The position numbers and the translations under genes were made by a program. From CALCHA01 sp035548175 (GTDB taxonomy: Bacteria; Planctomycetota; Phycisphaerae; WQYP01), in contig DASZTO010000015.1 of NCBI GenBank assembly GCA_035548175.1, positions 7,272 to 71,271 of the forward strand: a DNA stretch of 64,000 nt, given 5' to 3'. Of the stretch, positions 15,661 to 24,147 are shown one piece after another. The notes below the pieces were generated by a model. That model was not told the DNA's origin. It made no database searches and saw nothing but the letters and a program-made list of their open reading frames with translations. The stretch's first letter is position 1, and each line of letters begins with the position of its first letter.

Positions 15661-17321
15661 GCGAACCTCGCTTTCCGGGCGGAGGGCGCGTGGCGGGTGA
15701 GGAATTTCTGGAGGTTGGCGGGGCTGGTGCTTTGGTTGAAGCCGGGGTCGGCGAGGTGGCGGTAGCAGAGCAGGGCGCTGGCGGCGAGGAGGAGGATGAA
15801 GAGGCCGGCGAGGAGCGGGCGGGCGAGGGTGCGCCAGAGGGTGTGGAGCTGGCGGGAGGCAGGGGAGCGGATTTCGGAAACGGTGCCGAGGATGGGGGTG
15901 TTGAGGAGTGCGGCTTCCTGGCGGGTGTGGAGGGAGCGGTCCATTTTGGCGGCGAGGGCGGCGACGATGAGGGCGGTGAGGATTCCGGCGGCGAGGCCGA
16001 CGGCGTAGATGGCGGGGAGTCGCGGCCAGACGGGGGCGTTGGAGGCGGGTTCGAGGTGGAGAGCGGAAACGTCGGCGACGGCGGGGGCGTTGGGGGGGAA
16101 AGCGGATTTGAAGGCGGCTTGATCGGCGGCGAGGGCGGCGCGGGCCTTGGTGATTTGGTCCTGTTTTCGGCTGAGGGCTTCGTAGTCGCGGCGGATGGGG
16201 CCGAGCTGATCGAGCTGGCCCTGGAGGGCGTCGCGCTGGGCGGTGAGGGTGTGGAGATCGGTGTTGAGGACGTCGAGTTCGGCGTGGAGCTGGGCGAGCT
16301 GGATGTCGGCGGCTTGCTGTGCGGCGGCCTGGGGATTCGCGGGGGGCAGGCTGGGAGCGCCGGCGATCTGGGGTTGGGCGGGGGCGGGTTTTCCGGCGGC
16401 GGCGCGGGCCTTGGCGGCGTCGAGTTTCTTTTGCAGGTCGGCCTGCTGGTGGCGGAGATCGACGACGTAGGGGTGCTGCTCGGTGCGGTTCATCTTGGTG
16501 AGCTGCTCGTCGATCTGGCTGGCGATGAGCTGGAGCTGGGCGGTGAGGGAGGCGACTTCGGGATCGTCGGCGACGCTGGCCTGAGGAGCGGGTGTGGTTG
16601 GCGTGAGGGTGGTCACGGGCTGGGAGGTGGCGGGAAGGGGTTTGTTGCCGGCCTTGTATTCCTGGAGGCGTGCAATTTGTTCCTGGAGCATGCGCTGGCG
16701 GGATTGTTTGTCGTCGAGTTCGGCGGAGATTTTGTCGTACTGGCGTGCGATGGAGGTGGGGTTGTCGGCATCGTCGGGGAGGGCGCCGCGGTGGGCGATG
16801 CGGAAGTTGTCCATGGCGTGGTTGGCAGTGGCTTCATCGGCGTCGAGCTGGGTGGCGCGGTTGGTGAGATCGGTGGCGTAGGCGTCGATGGCTTGCTGGG
16901 TGTTGTGGCGAAGGGCGTCGGCGAAGCGGGCGGCGAGTTGCTGAATGGCGAGGACGGCGGTGTCGTGGGAGGGGCCGGTGGCGGCGAAGTGGACGGTGCG
17001 GGGGCCGGAGGAGGGGGCGGCGTCGATGGTGATGCCGGCGGCGGTGGCAGCGGGTTGGAGGTCGTGGAGGGTGTCGTCGAGGACGTGGGGGAGTGCGGTG
17101 ACGGGGCCGGGGTTGGGGAGGGTGACGTGGAGGTCGGCGGCGACGGCGTAGGAGCGTTTGAGGAGGGGAGCGGCGAGGAAGATGAGGGAAGCGACGATGG
17201 AGAAGATGGCGAGGAGGAGGAGGCGGTGGCGGCGGAGGCCGGCGCGCAGGCCGCGATGGAGGCGGGGTTCGCCGGGGTCCTGGGTTGAGGGGGTCTGTGG
17301 GGACTGGGTCATAAGGGTCAT
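15657..17321 (-). CDS. Wzz/GumC-like polysaccharide chain-length protein
   Basis: About 554 aa of inner-membrane topology typical of polysaccharide co-polymerases: an N-terminal transmembrane helix (LLLLAIFSIVASLIFLAAPLL, residues 36-56), a long periplasmic region with coiled coils (ELDDKQSRQRMLQEQIARLQEYK; LHAELDVLNTDLHTLTAQRDALQGQLDQL), a second membrane helix (LPAIYAVGLAAGILTALIVAALAA) preceded by a proline-rich stretch, and a third hydrophobic stretch near the C-terminus (ALARPLLAGLFILLLAASALLCY), which is one more than usual. It partners with the CpsD-like ATPase downstream. The ATG at 17321 is chosen as the first in frame before the charged N-terminus; an ATG at 17312 is equally possible and neither has a clear ribosome site. 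Confidence 0.85.
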   Translation of the reverse strand: MTLMTQSPQTPSTQDPGEPRLHRGLRAGLRRHRLLLLAIFSIVASLIFLAAPLLKRSYAVAADLHVTLPNPGPVTALPHVLDDTLHDLQPAATAAGITIDAAPSSGPRTVHFAATGPSHDTAVLAIQQLAARFADALRHNTQQAIDAYATDLTNRATQLDADEATANHAMDNFRIAHRGALPDDADNPTSIARQYDKISAELDDKQSRQRMLQEQIARLQEYKAGNKPLPATSQPVTTLTPTTPAPQASVADDPEVASLTAQLQLIASQIDEQLTKMNRTEQHPYVVDLRHQQADLQKKLDAAKARAAAGKPAPAQPQIAGAPSLPPANPQAAAQQAADIQLAQLHAELDVLNTDLHTLTAQRDALQGQLDQLGPIRRDYEALSRKQDQITKARAALAADQAAFKSAFPPNAPAVADVSALHLEPASNAPVWPRLPAIYAVGLAAGILTALIVAALAAKMDRSLHTRQEAALLNTPILGTVSEIRSPASRQLHTLWRTLARPLLAGLFILLLAASALLCYRHLADPGFNQSTSPANLQKFLTRHAPSARKARFA

Positions 17322-17874
17322 CCGGTGGTCATCGTCCGCGTAAATGGTACGCGCGCCAAGGGGGGATGGACGCATGAGGCGGGCGTGGGAGCGGGTGCGC
17401 GTGGGTTGGTTGGTGGTTTTTCTCGGGAAGGTGCGCAGGGTTTTTGGGGAAAGGCAGGTTTTTGCGGGAGAATGGAGGCGGGCCAGGGCGGCGGGTTGGC
17501 GGTGTGGGATTTGGAGGGGACGTATGGCCAGAGCGCCAAGAGCGCCACGGTTTTGGGGTGGGGTGGGCGGGGTGGGGCGGGGTGGGGGAGAGGGCTGGAC
17601 GTGGGGCGGGGTCGGCGCGCAATGTTCACGATTACGGATTTTTATGGAGAGGCTGGAAGTAAGTGGGAGTTGACGCATGAGCGCAGCTTTCCTTGGTCTA
17701 CAGAGGGAAGTCGCGCCCAGTTTGTGCGCACACAATCGGGGGGTGTTTTTCGATAAGATATTGTGGGGGATGTAGTTGGGGCGTAAATTTTGTGCGTCGA
17801 ATGCGCCGGCGGCGCGCCACATTGTGCGCGCGGGAGGGGGGAACACGGGGGGGCGCTGGTTCGGTCAGGCGCGA
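17322..17874. other. Gene-free region upstream of the exopolysaccharide genes
   Basis: About 550 bases with no convincing gene on either strand. It holds a perfect 10-bp palindrome TGTGCGCACA at 17723-17732 and further TTGTGCG motifs near 17794 and 17822, which may bind a regulator of the exopolysaccharide genes. AT-richer DNA near 17745-17765 (GATAAGATATTG) is where a minus-strand promoter could lie, but no clear -35/-10 pair was settled on. Confidence 0.35.
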
Positions 17875-19558
17875 TTAGTGGCCGAAGAGGTTGTGGAGGC
17901 GGTTGGCGGCGTCCTGGGCTTTGTTGAGTTGTTGGGCGGCCTGGTCGACGGGGGAGGGGGGCGGTGCGGGGTTGTTTGGGTTGGCGGCGGGCTGGTGGGG
18001 TGGGGCTGCGGCGACAGGTTGGTGGGGGGCGCCGGGTGCGGGGGGAGAGTCGGATGTTGGTGCGGGGGTGGCGGTGGAAGCGGGCGTGGCGACGGTGAGG
18101 GTGGCGGGATCGATGACAGGGGGTTTCCAGAGGTCGGTCGAGGCACCGGCGAGGCCGAGGTCGAGGGGTGTTCCGGCGGGCAATTGCATGGGGGTGCTGA
18201 GGTCGGAGGGTCCGAGCTCGTCGAGACCGGAGCCATCGAGCTTGAGGCGGTTGAGGGAGTAACCCTGTCCGCCGCCGGTGGTGACTGTCCAGAGCTGGGA
18301 GTGATCGGGGGTGAGCATGGCGCGGGTGAATTCGATTTGTTTTCCGGTGAGGCGTTTGGTGGTAGCGGAGGTGCGGTCGTAGAGCCAGGTGCCGACGGCG
18401 GCGAGGCCACCGGAGCTGCGGGTGTAGATGCAGGTGTTCTCGTCGAACCATTGGGCGGCGGCGCGGTCGTCGAAGGGGAGGGTGGTTTTTTTGCCGGTGG
18501 CGAGTTCGAGGAGGAATCGTTCCTGGAAGGCGGCAACCTTGGGGTTGGGGCCGGCACCTTGAGCGACGATATCGACGAAGTGGTTTCCGGGGAGGACGCT
18601 TTGGATTCGATAGAGAGGTTGCATGCCGACGGTGCCGGGGCGGACGATGATATCGGCGCGGGCGTTGTGGAGATCGATTTTGACGACGTTGATTCCGGTG
18701 TCGATGGAATAGACGGTGTCATCGTCGATCCACACGGGCGCGTGCTGTGCGAAGAGGGGCGGGGGGGGGGCTGCCGGGGCCGGCTTTGAGGGGGCTTGGG
18801 ATTTCGGTGGTCTGACCGGTGCGGGCATCGTAGCAGTAGAGGATGGCGGAGGTGGGATCGACGATGCGGTAGTAGCTGGGGCTGACAAAGCCTCCGAGGG
18901 CGCGATCGGGGCCAAGATTCAAGCCGTGGGCGCTGGGGAGTTCGTCGGTGTCGCCGGTGGCGAGGTTGATGCGGACGATGGGTTTGTCCTTGTCGAAGCC
19001 GCCGTAGACGAAGAGGTACTGGGCCCACCAGAGGAGGGGGGTGTTGTGCGTGTCGAAGGCGTTGAGGCTGGTGATTTTTTTGCGGTTGACGATGGTGCCC
19101 TTGGTCCAGTCTGCTTCGCCGCGCCAGTAGTCGCCTTTTTCGATCCAGACGATGCGGCGGGAATCGGCATTCATCCAGTAGCCGAGGTGGCCATAGTCCT
19201 GGGGGCGTTGGCCATCGAGTGTGGGGACGACGTTGGTGCCGTCGTAGGCGAAGACGCGACCGGGAGTGACCATGCCGGGGAGTCCGGGATAATGGCTGTT
19301 CATGTCGAGGTAGTAGCGGTCGGTGACGCCGAGGATGGGGCGCGCCGGGGTTTGAAGGGCGGGAGCGCCGGTGGGGGAGACGACCTGGCCGGAGTCGACG
19401 TTCCAGACTTGCTTGCCGACGAAGACGTACTTGGCGGCATTTTCGGGTTGGAGCCAGGGGGAGGGTGGGGCGGGGTCGGCGGCGAAAAGAGAGGGAGCGA
19501 AGGAGGAAGTCAGGATGCAGGTGAAGAGGAAAAACGAGGGGGGAGTACAGCGCCGCAT
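17875..19558 (-). pseudogene. Secreted beta-propeller-like protein, frameshifted at a C10 tract
   Basis: Two frames make one protein of about 560 aa. The first part (19558 to about 18760) starts MRRCTPPSFFLFTCILTSSFAPSLFAAD, a signal peptide, with GGGAGAC before the ATG, and reads on through propeller-like strands (RVFAYDGTNVVPTLDGQ; SRRIVWIEKGDYW; LFVYGGFDKDKPIVRINLATGD). The second part (about 18770 to 17875) continues with WIDDDTVYSIDTGINVVKIDL, GTVGMQPLYRIQSV and a Pro/Ala-rich tail. The shift is at ten C on the coding strand (18761-18770 on the top strand as G10); nine C would restore one frame. This may be a sequencing error, a phase-variable tract or a true pseudogene. Function unknown; TolB/WD40-like strands suggest an envelope binding protein. 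The C-terminal part alone would lack a signal peptide. Confidence 0.7.
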
Positions 19559-19699
19559 GATCGTCTCCCACTCAGACGAGCCAGTGCGAACGAGAGCACA
19601 GAAGATCGAGGGTATAGAGCGAGGGGGCGTGACGCAAGGGAAAATCGCGGTTTGGCGGGATTTTGTGGATTGGTGATTGGAGTTTTGTCGCGTGTTTCG

Positions 19700-19753
19700 C
19701 CCCCCCCCCCCGGACGGCACACTGAAGTGTGAACTCCGGACAGTGAAGTTTGG
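19700..19753. repeat. C12 tract and palindromic ACACT-GAA-AGTGT-type repeats
   Basis: Twelve C (19700-19711) are followed by two tandem units of about 25 bases of the type GGACGGCACACTGAAGTGTG / GGACAGTGAAGTTTGG, each ending in ACTCCGGAC. The first has a short palindrome ACACT-GA-AGTGT. A related unit lies at 20510-20540. Non-coding DNA between the propeller-like gene and the toxin-antitoxin pair. Confidence 0.7.
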
Positions 19754-19791
19754 ACTCCGGACGGGTTTGGGGTGTGGCGTGGGGTGGGGAC

Positions 19792-20106
19792 TTATTTTGA
19801 GAGAATTCTATCGATCTTGGCGATGGTGGCGGTGTCTGGTGTGACCTTGGCTTTTTCGATGCGGTTGAGGGTTTCGACGCGCAGCTTGGCGCGGCGGGCG
19901 AGTTCGGCCTGGGTCAAGCCCTTGGCTTTTCTGCGGCGGATGATGGTGCGAGCGATGGTGACGCGTGCGGCGGCGACGGCGGGATAGGTTCCGTCGGGGT
20001 TTTTCGGCGGGAGTTTCGGTTCGCGGTCCAAGTCGGTCAAGCGTTTGTATTCGTTCTCGGGAATGAGGATGAATTTTTTGCCTTCAATTTCCAAAGATTG
20101 GGTCAT
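19792..20106 (-). CDS. XRE-family antitoxin of a RelE-type toxin-antitoxin module
   Basis: About 104 aa. The C-terminal half is a helix-turn-helix (KAKGLTQAELARRAKLRVETLNRIEKAKVTPDTATI), as in HigA and other XRE antitoxins; the N-terminal half (MTQSLEIEGKKFILIPENEYKRLTDL) resembles the toxin-binding or dimerisation part of such proteins. It is expected to neutralise the toxin encoded immediately upstream and repress the shared promoter. An in-frame TTG at 20121 overlaps the toxin stop, but the ATG at 20106 has AAGG about eight bases upstream and is preferred. The order toxin then antitoxin is that of higBA-type rather than relBE-type operons. Confidence 0.88.
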   Translation of the reverse strand: MTQSLEIEGKKFILIPENEYKRLTDLDREPKLPPKNPDGTYPAVAAARVTIARTIIRRRKAKGLTQAELARRAKLRVETLNRIEKAKVTPDTATIAKIDRILSK

Positions 20107-20117
20107 GATGTGGCCTT

Positions 20118-20369
20118 TCAATCGTAGACGTCGCCGCGGTAGCCAATTTTCCAGACGTTGACGGTCTCACCGGTTACTCTGAACACCACACGATAGTCGC
20201 CCGTCCTGATTCTGAAATTCCCTTTCAAGTTTCCTTTGAGGGGTTTGGCACCGGACACTGCGGGCCATCTTTCCAATCGCTGGAACACCTCGGCGATGCG
20301 CTGCTGAATGGGAAGTGGGGTTGCCTCAAGCTGGTCCCGAGCCTCAGCGGTGATGGTGACGGCAAGCAT
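20118..20369 (-). CDS. RelE/ParE-superfamily toxin
   Basis: An 83-residue small basic protein with the RelE fold sequence pattern: VTITAEARDQLEATPLPIQQRIAEVFQRL, then KPLKGNLKGNFRIRTGDYRVVFRVTGETVNVWKIGYRGDVYD. The Arg residues in RIRTGDYRVVF and the C-terminal aromatic are where mRNA-cleaving RelE toxins have catalytic residues, so a ribosome-dependent endoribonuclease is plausible. A promoter and a perfect inverted repeat lie directly at the start codon, so the mRNA is likely leaderless. The antitoxin starts about 12 bases after the toxin stop. Both genes have lower GC than their neighbours, consistent with horizontal acquisition. Confidence 0.88.
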   Translation of the reverse strand: MLAVTITAEARDQLEATPLPIQQRIAEVFQRLERWPAVSGAKPLKGNLKGNFRIRTGDYRVVFRVTGETVNVWKIGYRGDVYD

Positions 20370-20403
20370 ATCAATATGCTACGACCATTGATTTAAAAGT
20401 CAA
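20365..20403 (-). promoter_or_regulatory. Promoter and operator of the toxin-antitoxin module
   Basis: On the minus strand TTGACT (20403-20398), a 16-base spacer and TAGCAT (20381-20376) form a near-consensus sigma-70 promoter. The -10 ends six bases before the toxin ATG at 20369, predicting a leaderless mRNA. A perfect inverted repeat AGCATAT-CA-ATATGCT (20365-20380) covers the -10 and start codon and is a natural binding site for the XRE antitoxin. Confidence 0.75.
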
Positions 20404-20670
20404 TGTTCGAGATCCTGTTCGTTTTTGGCTGTCCGGGGCATTTCCGGGGCCGGGCTATGGCCGTGGGCCCCGTTGGGGCAGGGGGGAAGTGGCGAGGTGC
20501 GGAGGGGGTTGACGGCACAGTGAAGTGTGAAGTGCGGACGCGCTTTGGGGGGTGGTGTCAGAAGCGATTTCAAAAAGCGTGGCGTTGACGTGCGGCTCGA
20601 TGCCGTGGTTGGGAAAACCGGGGTTCCTCGAACATGGGCAGGATGCCCATGCCACGTTTGAGATGGCTTC
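20404..20670. repeat. Intergenic repeats between the toxin gene and the HD-GYP gene
   Basis: Contains a GGCACAGTGAAGTGTGAAG unit (about 20513-20535) related to 19714-19753, and at 20630-20655 a palindromic-family copy with perfect arms CATGGGCA and TGCCCATG around a GGA loop. Both base changes relative to the 288-314 copy are matched on the other arm. No gene. Confidence 0.8.
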
Positions 20671-22107
20671 TCAGGCGGGGGCGGGTTCGAGGGTTAGGGG
20701 GGTGGGGATGGCGCGGGTGACTTTGAGGTGGGCGTAGTGGGGTTCTGAGAGGTCGACGATGGCGGGTTCGGAGCAGGGGTCTCCGGCGAGGGGGCGGATG
20801 AGGGGGCGGTCGATGCGTGCGGGGTTGGCGCCGACGACCTGTGCCTGGACGTTGTTGGAGAGGACGATGTAGGACCCGACGGGGAAGAGTCCGACGGCGG
20901 CGAGGAGTGCTTTGACGACGCGGGAATCGACCATGCCGTGATGGGCCATGCGAATGAGTTCTTCCATGGCGGTGTAGGGGAGTTTTGGGGACTTGTAGGC
21001 GCGGGGGTTGATGGAGGCGGCGAAGACGTCGGCGGCGGCGACGATGCGGGCGTAGTCGGAGATATTTTCACCGACGGCGGAATTGGGATAGCCGTTGCCT
21101 TTGAGGCGTTCGTGATGCTGGAAGCCCATGATGCGGGCGATGGGGGAGAGTCCGGGGAGTTGTTCCATCATGGAGAGGGAGAGGCTGGGGTGGAGGCGGA
21201 CGCGTTGTTTGTCGCCGTCGGAGAGGACTCCGGAGCCGTTGCGGATGCGTTTGGGGAGGGCGAGCATGCCGACGTCGAAGACGAGAGCGCCGAAGGTGAC
21301 TTCCTTGATGAGGTCGAGGGAGAGTTTCATGTGGGCGGCGATGGCCATGGCGAGGACGGCGACGGAGACGGCGTGGTCGGGGAGGTAATCTTCGCGGCGG
21401 GCGGTCATGAGGGCGAGCTGCGCGAACTGGCGGGGCTCGGCGCGCATGAGGTCGACGAGGTCTTCGCAGATTTCGACGAGGACGGGGAAGGCGGGCTGCT
21501 TGCCGGTTTCGAGCATGCCGTAGATGGGCTGGAGGCGTGCGGAGAGGCGTCGGCGGAGGAGCTGGATGGAGCTGAGATTGAGGGTGTCGGCGGGCGGGGG
21601 GGCGTGGATGGATTCGATGAAGGGATCGCGGGCTTCGGGTGCGCGGATGTATTCGCCGCGTTTGATGAGGGCTTCCATTTGACCGACGAGGACGCGGGAG
21701 AGATCCTGGAGGGTGGCGCGGATGGAGTCGAGATCGGCGGCGGGTCGGGCCATGAGGTATTCGATGCCGGAGTCTCGGAGTGCGGCGAGGTGGTGATCTT
21801 CGACCTGGTCATTCTGCTGGATGATGACGATGCCGTCGGGGGTGAGGAGATCGGTGTCGGCGGTTTGGCCGAGGGAGAGGGACGCGATGGGGACCATTGC
21901 GGCGGGATTCTGGGAGCCGCCGAAATCAAGGACGGCACGGGCATTGGGGGCCATGTAGACCTGGCGGATGCCGGAGCGGGTGAGGGCGTCGATATGGAGC
22001 TGTGTGAGCTGGGTGTTGGCGGAAAGGAGCTTTCGGCCGGTGGCGTGGAAGAGGGGCTCGGGGAATTGCTTTCCGGGGGCGAGGTTGGCGACGTCGAAGA
22101 TTTGCAT
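20671..22107 (-). CDS. HD-GYP-like protein with altered metal site
   Basis: About 478 aa. The N-terminal 190 residues are a variable domain (begins MQIFDVANLAPGKQFPEPLFHATG). The C-terminal half follows the HD-GYP layout: DYLPDHAVSVAVLAMAIAAHM, then LIKEVTFGALVFDVGMLALPKRI, RLHPSLSLSMMEQLPGLSPIARIMGFQHHERLKGNGYP and YARIVAAADVFAASINPRAY. Active cyclic-di-GMP phosphodiesterases have LLHDIGK and HHExxDGxGYP; here the HD is FD (VFDVG), the following Lys is Met and the GYP loop is LKGNGYP, so the catalytic metal site is probably incomplete. It may be a receptor or scaffold. The C-terminal 80 residues (GSYIVLSNNVQAQVVGANP) match the extension common in such proteins. The weakly placed GAGG upstream leaves the start at 22107 moderately sure. 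Confidence 0.85.
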   Translation of the reverse strand: MQIFDVANLAPGKQFPEPLFHATGRKLLSANTQLTQLHIDALTRSGIRQVYMAPNARAVLDFGGSQNPAAMVPIASLSLGQTADTDLLTPDGIVIIQQNDQVEDHHLAALRDSGIEYLMARPAADLDSIRATLQDLSRVLVGQMEALIKRGEYIRAPEARDPFIESIHAPPPADTLNLSSIQLLRRRLSARLQPIYGMLETGKQPAFPVLVEICEDLVDLMRAEPRQFAQLALMTARREDYLPDHAVSVAVLAMAIAAHMKLSLDLIKEVTFGALVFDVGMLALPKRIRNGSGVLSDGDKQRVRLHPSLSLSMMEQLPGLSPIARIMGFQHHERLKGNGYPNSAVGENISDYARIVAAADVFAASINPRAYKSPKLPYTAMEELIRMAHHGMVDSRVVKALLAAVGLFPVGSYIVLSNNVQAQVVGANPARIDRPLIRPLAGDPCSEPAIVDLSEPHYAHLKVTRAIPTPLTLEPAPA

Positions 22108-22205
22108 GCGCCGTGGAGCCTCGGGGGTCGGTTCGAAGGAGTGCCGGCACCGCACAGATACCGGTTGGAAGATGTATCGGTCGTTGGTGGAGGGGGGGTT
22201 AGGGG

Positions 22206-22261
22206 GAAAGCGGAAGACGGAAGATGAAAGAAGATGAACACGGGCGGGACGGGCGTGGCAC
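22206..22261. repeat. Purine-rich GAAGA repeats and a degenerate palindromic-family copy
   Basis: AAGCGGAAGACGGAAGATGA-type microsatellite (22206-22235) is followed by GAACACGGGCGGGACGGGCG and GTGGCAC (22236-22261), a member of the palindromic family whose right arm is degenerate. It lies between mutM and the HD-GYP gene. Confidence 0.65.
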
Positions 22262-22267
22262 GGGAGG

Positions 22268-23083
22268 TTAGTGGCGGCGTTGGCAGGTGGGGCAGAAGAC
22301 GGTGGTGCGGCCGGCGATGAGGGCGGATTTGAGGGGGGTGCCGCAGCGGGCGCAGGGGAGACCGGCGCGGCCGTAGGCGAGGAGTTGGCGGGCGAATTGG
22401 CCGGGTTGATCGGCGACGTTCCGATAATCGCGGAGGGTGGTGCCGCCGGAGCGGATGGAGCGGTTGAGGACTTCGCGGATGGCTTTTGCGAGGGCGTCGA
22501 TGGAGGCGGGGGGGATGCGGTCGACGCGTTGGAGGGGGTGGAGTTTGGCGAGCCAGAGGGATTCATCGACGTAAATGTTGCCGAGGCCAGCGAGGTCGCG
22601 CTGGGAGAGGAGGCGGTGTTTGAGGCGGCCGCGCATTTTTTTCCAGGGGGCGAAGTGGGCGGGTTGTGCGGAGAGGGCGTCGGGGCCGAGATTGTGGAGT
22701 TGGTCGGATTGGGCGGCGGCGAAGGAGGGGTAGTACCAGAGGCCGCCGAAGCGGCGGGGGTCGCGGAGGCGGATGTCGGTGGCGTTGCGGAGGGAGATGA
22801 CGATGTGGGTGTGCTTTGCGAGGGGGTCGGCGGTGGGGAGGCAATCGACGCGGCCGGACATGCCGAGGTGGATCATGAGGGTTTGGTCGTCGTCGGCGAT
22901 GCAGAAGAGTTTTTTGCCGTGGCGATGGGCGCGGGTGAAGTGGTGGCCGATGAGGTTTTGGATGTGGGCGCGCTTGGGGGTGAGGAAGTCGGGGCGGAGG
23001 ATGCGCACGGCGGCGATGGGGATGTGGAGGAGGTGGGGTTCGAGGGAGCGGCGGACTTCTTCGACTTCGGGGAGCTCGGGCAT
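22268..23083 (-). CDS. mutM: Formamidopyrimidine-DNA glycosylase
   Basis: Bifunctional glycosylase/AP lyase that removes 8-oxoguanine and ring-opened purines. The start at 23083 gives MPELPEVEEVRRSLEPHLL, placing the catalytic Pro2 and Glu3; an in-frame ATG six codons upstream would not. Lys57 or Lys58 in HRHGKKLFCI is the conserved beta-hairpin lysine; the helix-two-turn-helix region has LAGLGNIYVDESLWLAKLHP; and the C-terminal zinc finger is CARCGTPLKSALIAGRTTVFCPTC. Length about 271 aa is normal. It lies downstream of a PH-domain gene on the same strand with a long hairpin between, so it probably has its own promoter. Confidence 0.96.
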   Translation of the reverse strand: MPELPEVEEVRRSLEPHLLHIPIAAVRILRPDFLTPKRAHIQNLIGHHFTRAHRHGKKLFCIADDDQTLMIHLGMSGRVDCLPTADPLAKHTHIVISLRNATDIRLRDPRRFGGLWYYPSFAAAQSDQLHNLGPDALSAQPAHFAPWKKMRGRLKHRLLSQRDLAGLGNIYVDESLWLAKLHPLQRVDRIPPASIDALAKAIREVLNRSIRSGGTTLRDYRNVADQPGQFARQLLAYGRAGLPCARCGTPLKSALIAGRTTVFCPTCQRRH

Positions 23084-23087
23084 GGGA

Positions 23088-23213
23088 AACTCAAAACGCA
23101 AAACTCAAAACGCAAAACTGGGGGAGGGAGTTCAGAGTGAACCACGGAGGACACGGAGGGCACGGAGATTTTTTTGTTTTTTTTTCTCCGTGTACTCCGT
23201 GTTCTCCGTGGTT
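23088..23213. repeat. Tandem AAACTCAAAACGC units and a 29-bp hairpin of CACGGAG repeats
   Basis: Two copies of a roughly 14-base unit (23088-23119) precede mutM. Then AACCACGGAGGACACGGAG (23140-) and its partner ending CCGTGGTT (to 23213) form a stem of about 29 bp with three mismatches around a T-rich loop of about 16 bases. Such hairpins could end transcription of the upstream gene. A hairpin of the same design lies at 40577-40684. Confidence 0.8.
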
Positions 23214-23228
23214 TGAAAGGGGGGCGGG

Positions 23229-24026
23229 TTATTTTTCCACATAATAGGCGCCGCGGGATTTGACGGCGGTGGGGATTTGGTTTTGGAGATAGGTGTATAC
23301 TTCGCGGGCGCGGGGGATCTGGTAGAGGGTGAGCTCGGGGGAGGTGGCGTCGGTGGAGTAGATGTGGATGGTGCCGATGCGGAGGAGGCGTTCGACGAGG
23401 CCTTGTTTGAGTTCCATGTCGGAGATGCGGAAGAGCTCGATGGAGTTGAGGTCTTTGGAGAGGATGCCGGACTCGGTGTCGATGCGCGTGGGGCGGATGA
23501 AGCAGCGGGAGTTGCGGACGGAGAGGTAGAAATACCAGATGAGGATGGCGGCGAGGACGGCGGTGGCGGCGATGCCGGGGCGCATGTAGGGCTTGAGGGG
23601 TTCGATGAAGAAGAAGGCGGCGCCGACGAGGATGGCGCCGGTGAGGACGATGAAGATGCGCCAGAAGTTATCCCACTGGGAGACGGAGAGGGCGAAGGCG
23701 GGGGGGGTGTCGGTGGGGGTTGGGGTGGTTGCGGTGTTGGCGGGGGAGGGAGTTGCGGTGGGGGCGAGGGGGGTGGAGCGGTCGAGGAATTCGCCGCAGT
23801 GTTTGCATTTTTTGGCGACGGCGAGGATGGTTTCGCCGCAGAAGGGGCAGCGTTTGGTGGGCTCGGAGTCGGCGGGGAGAGGGATGGCGGGGGCGGGAGC
23901 GGGGGTGTTGGGGGAGACTTGCGGCATGAGTTTGCGTTTGCAGGCGGGGCAGGTGACGGGGTGGGCGAGATCGTCCTGTGCGATGGTGAAGCGGTTGCCG
24001 CAGATGCAGGTGACCTGGTAGTTCAT
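23229..24026 (-). CDS. Zinc-ribbon membrane protein with bacterial PH domain
   Basis: About 265 aa. Two zinc-ribbon motifs: CICGNRFTIAQDDLAHPVTCPACKRK (residues 7-32) and CPFCGETILAVAKKCKHCGE (about 59-78). Then a Pro/Thr linker, two transmembrane helices (FWRIFIVLTGAILVGAAFFFI and GIAATAVLAAILIWYFYL) and a bPH2/DUF304-type domain (RCFIRPTRIDTESGILSKDLNSIELFRISDMELKQGLVERLLRIGTIHIYS). The PH-like domain usually faces the cytoplasm and may bind lipids or ligands; the role is unknown. The ATG at 24026 gives MNYQVTCICGN, the natural start of the first zinc ribbon. It converges with no gene and lies upstream of mutM. Confidence 0.78.
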   Translation of the reverse strand: MNYQVTCICGNRFTIAQDDLAHPVTCPACKRKLMPQVSPNTPAPAPAIPLPADSEPTKRCPFCGETILAVAKKCKHCGEFLDRSTPLAPTATPSPANTATTPTPTDTPPAFALSVSQWDNFWRIFIVLTGAILVGAAFFFIEPLKPYMRPGIAATAVLAAILIWYFYLSVRNSRCFIRPTRIDTESGILSKDLNSIELFRISDMELKQGLVERLLRIGTIHIYSTDATSPELTLYQIPRAREVYTYLQNQIPTAVKSRGAYYVEK

Positions 24027-24059
24027 GGGGGCATTCTCGCGGAAGGGGAGTGCGGCGTA

Positions 24060-24125
24060 CAGACCGGACTTCTCCGCCCCGCCCACGCTCCCTGACGGTC
24101 GCGTCTCGGAAGTTTCTCTGGCTCG
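24060..24125. repeat. Structured dispersed element, copy 2
   Basis: The core at 24085-24110 is nearly the same as the cores at 3434-3460 and 62752-62777 (ACGCTCCCT then ACGGTCGCGTCTCGGA). Its flanks pair imperfectly: ACTTC (about 24068-24072) with GAAGT (about 24109-24113). It lies between the PH-domain gene and the arabinofuranosidase gene. Confidence 0.65.
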
Positions 24126-24147
24126 TAGGGCATATTTATTTTTTCGG

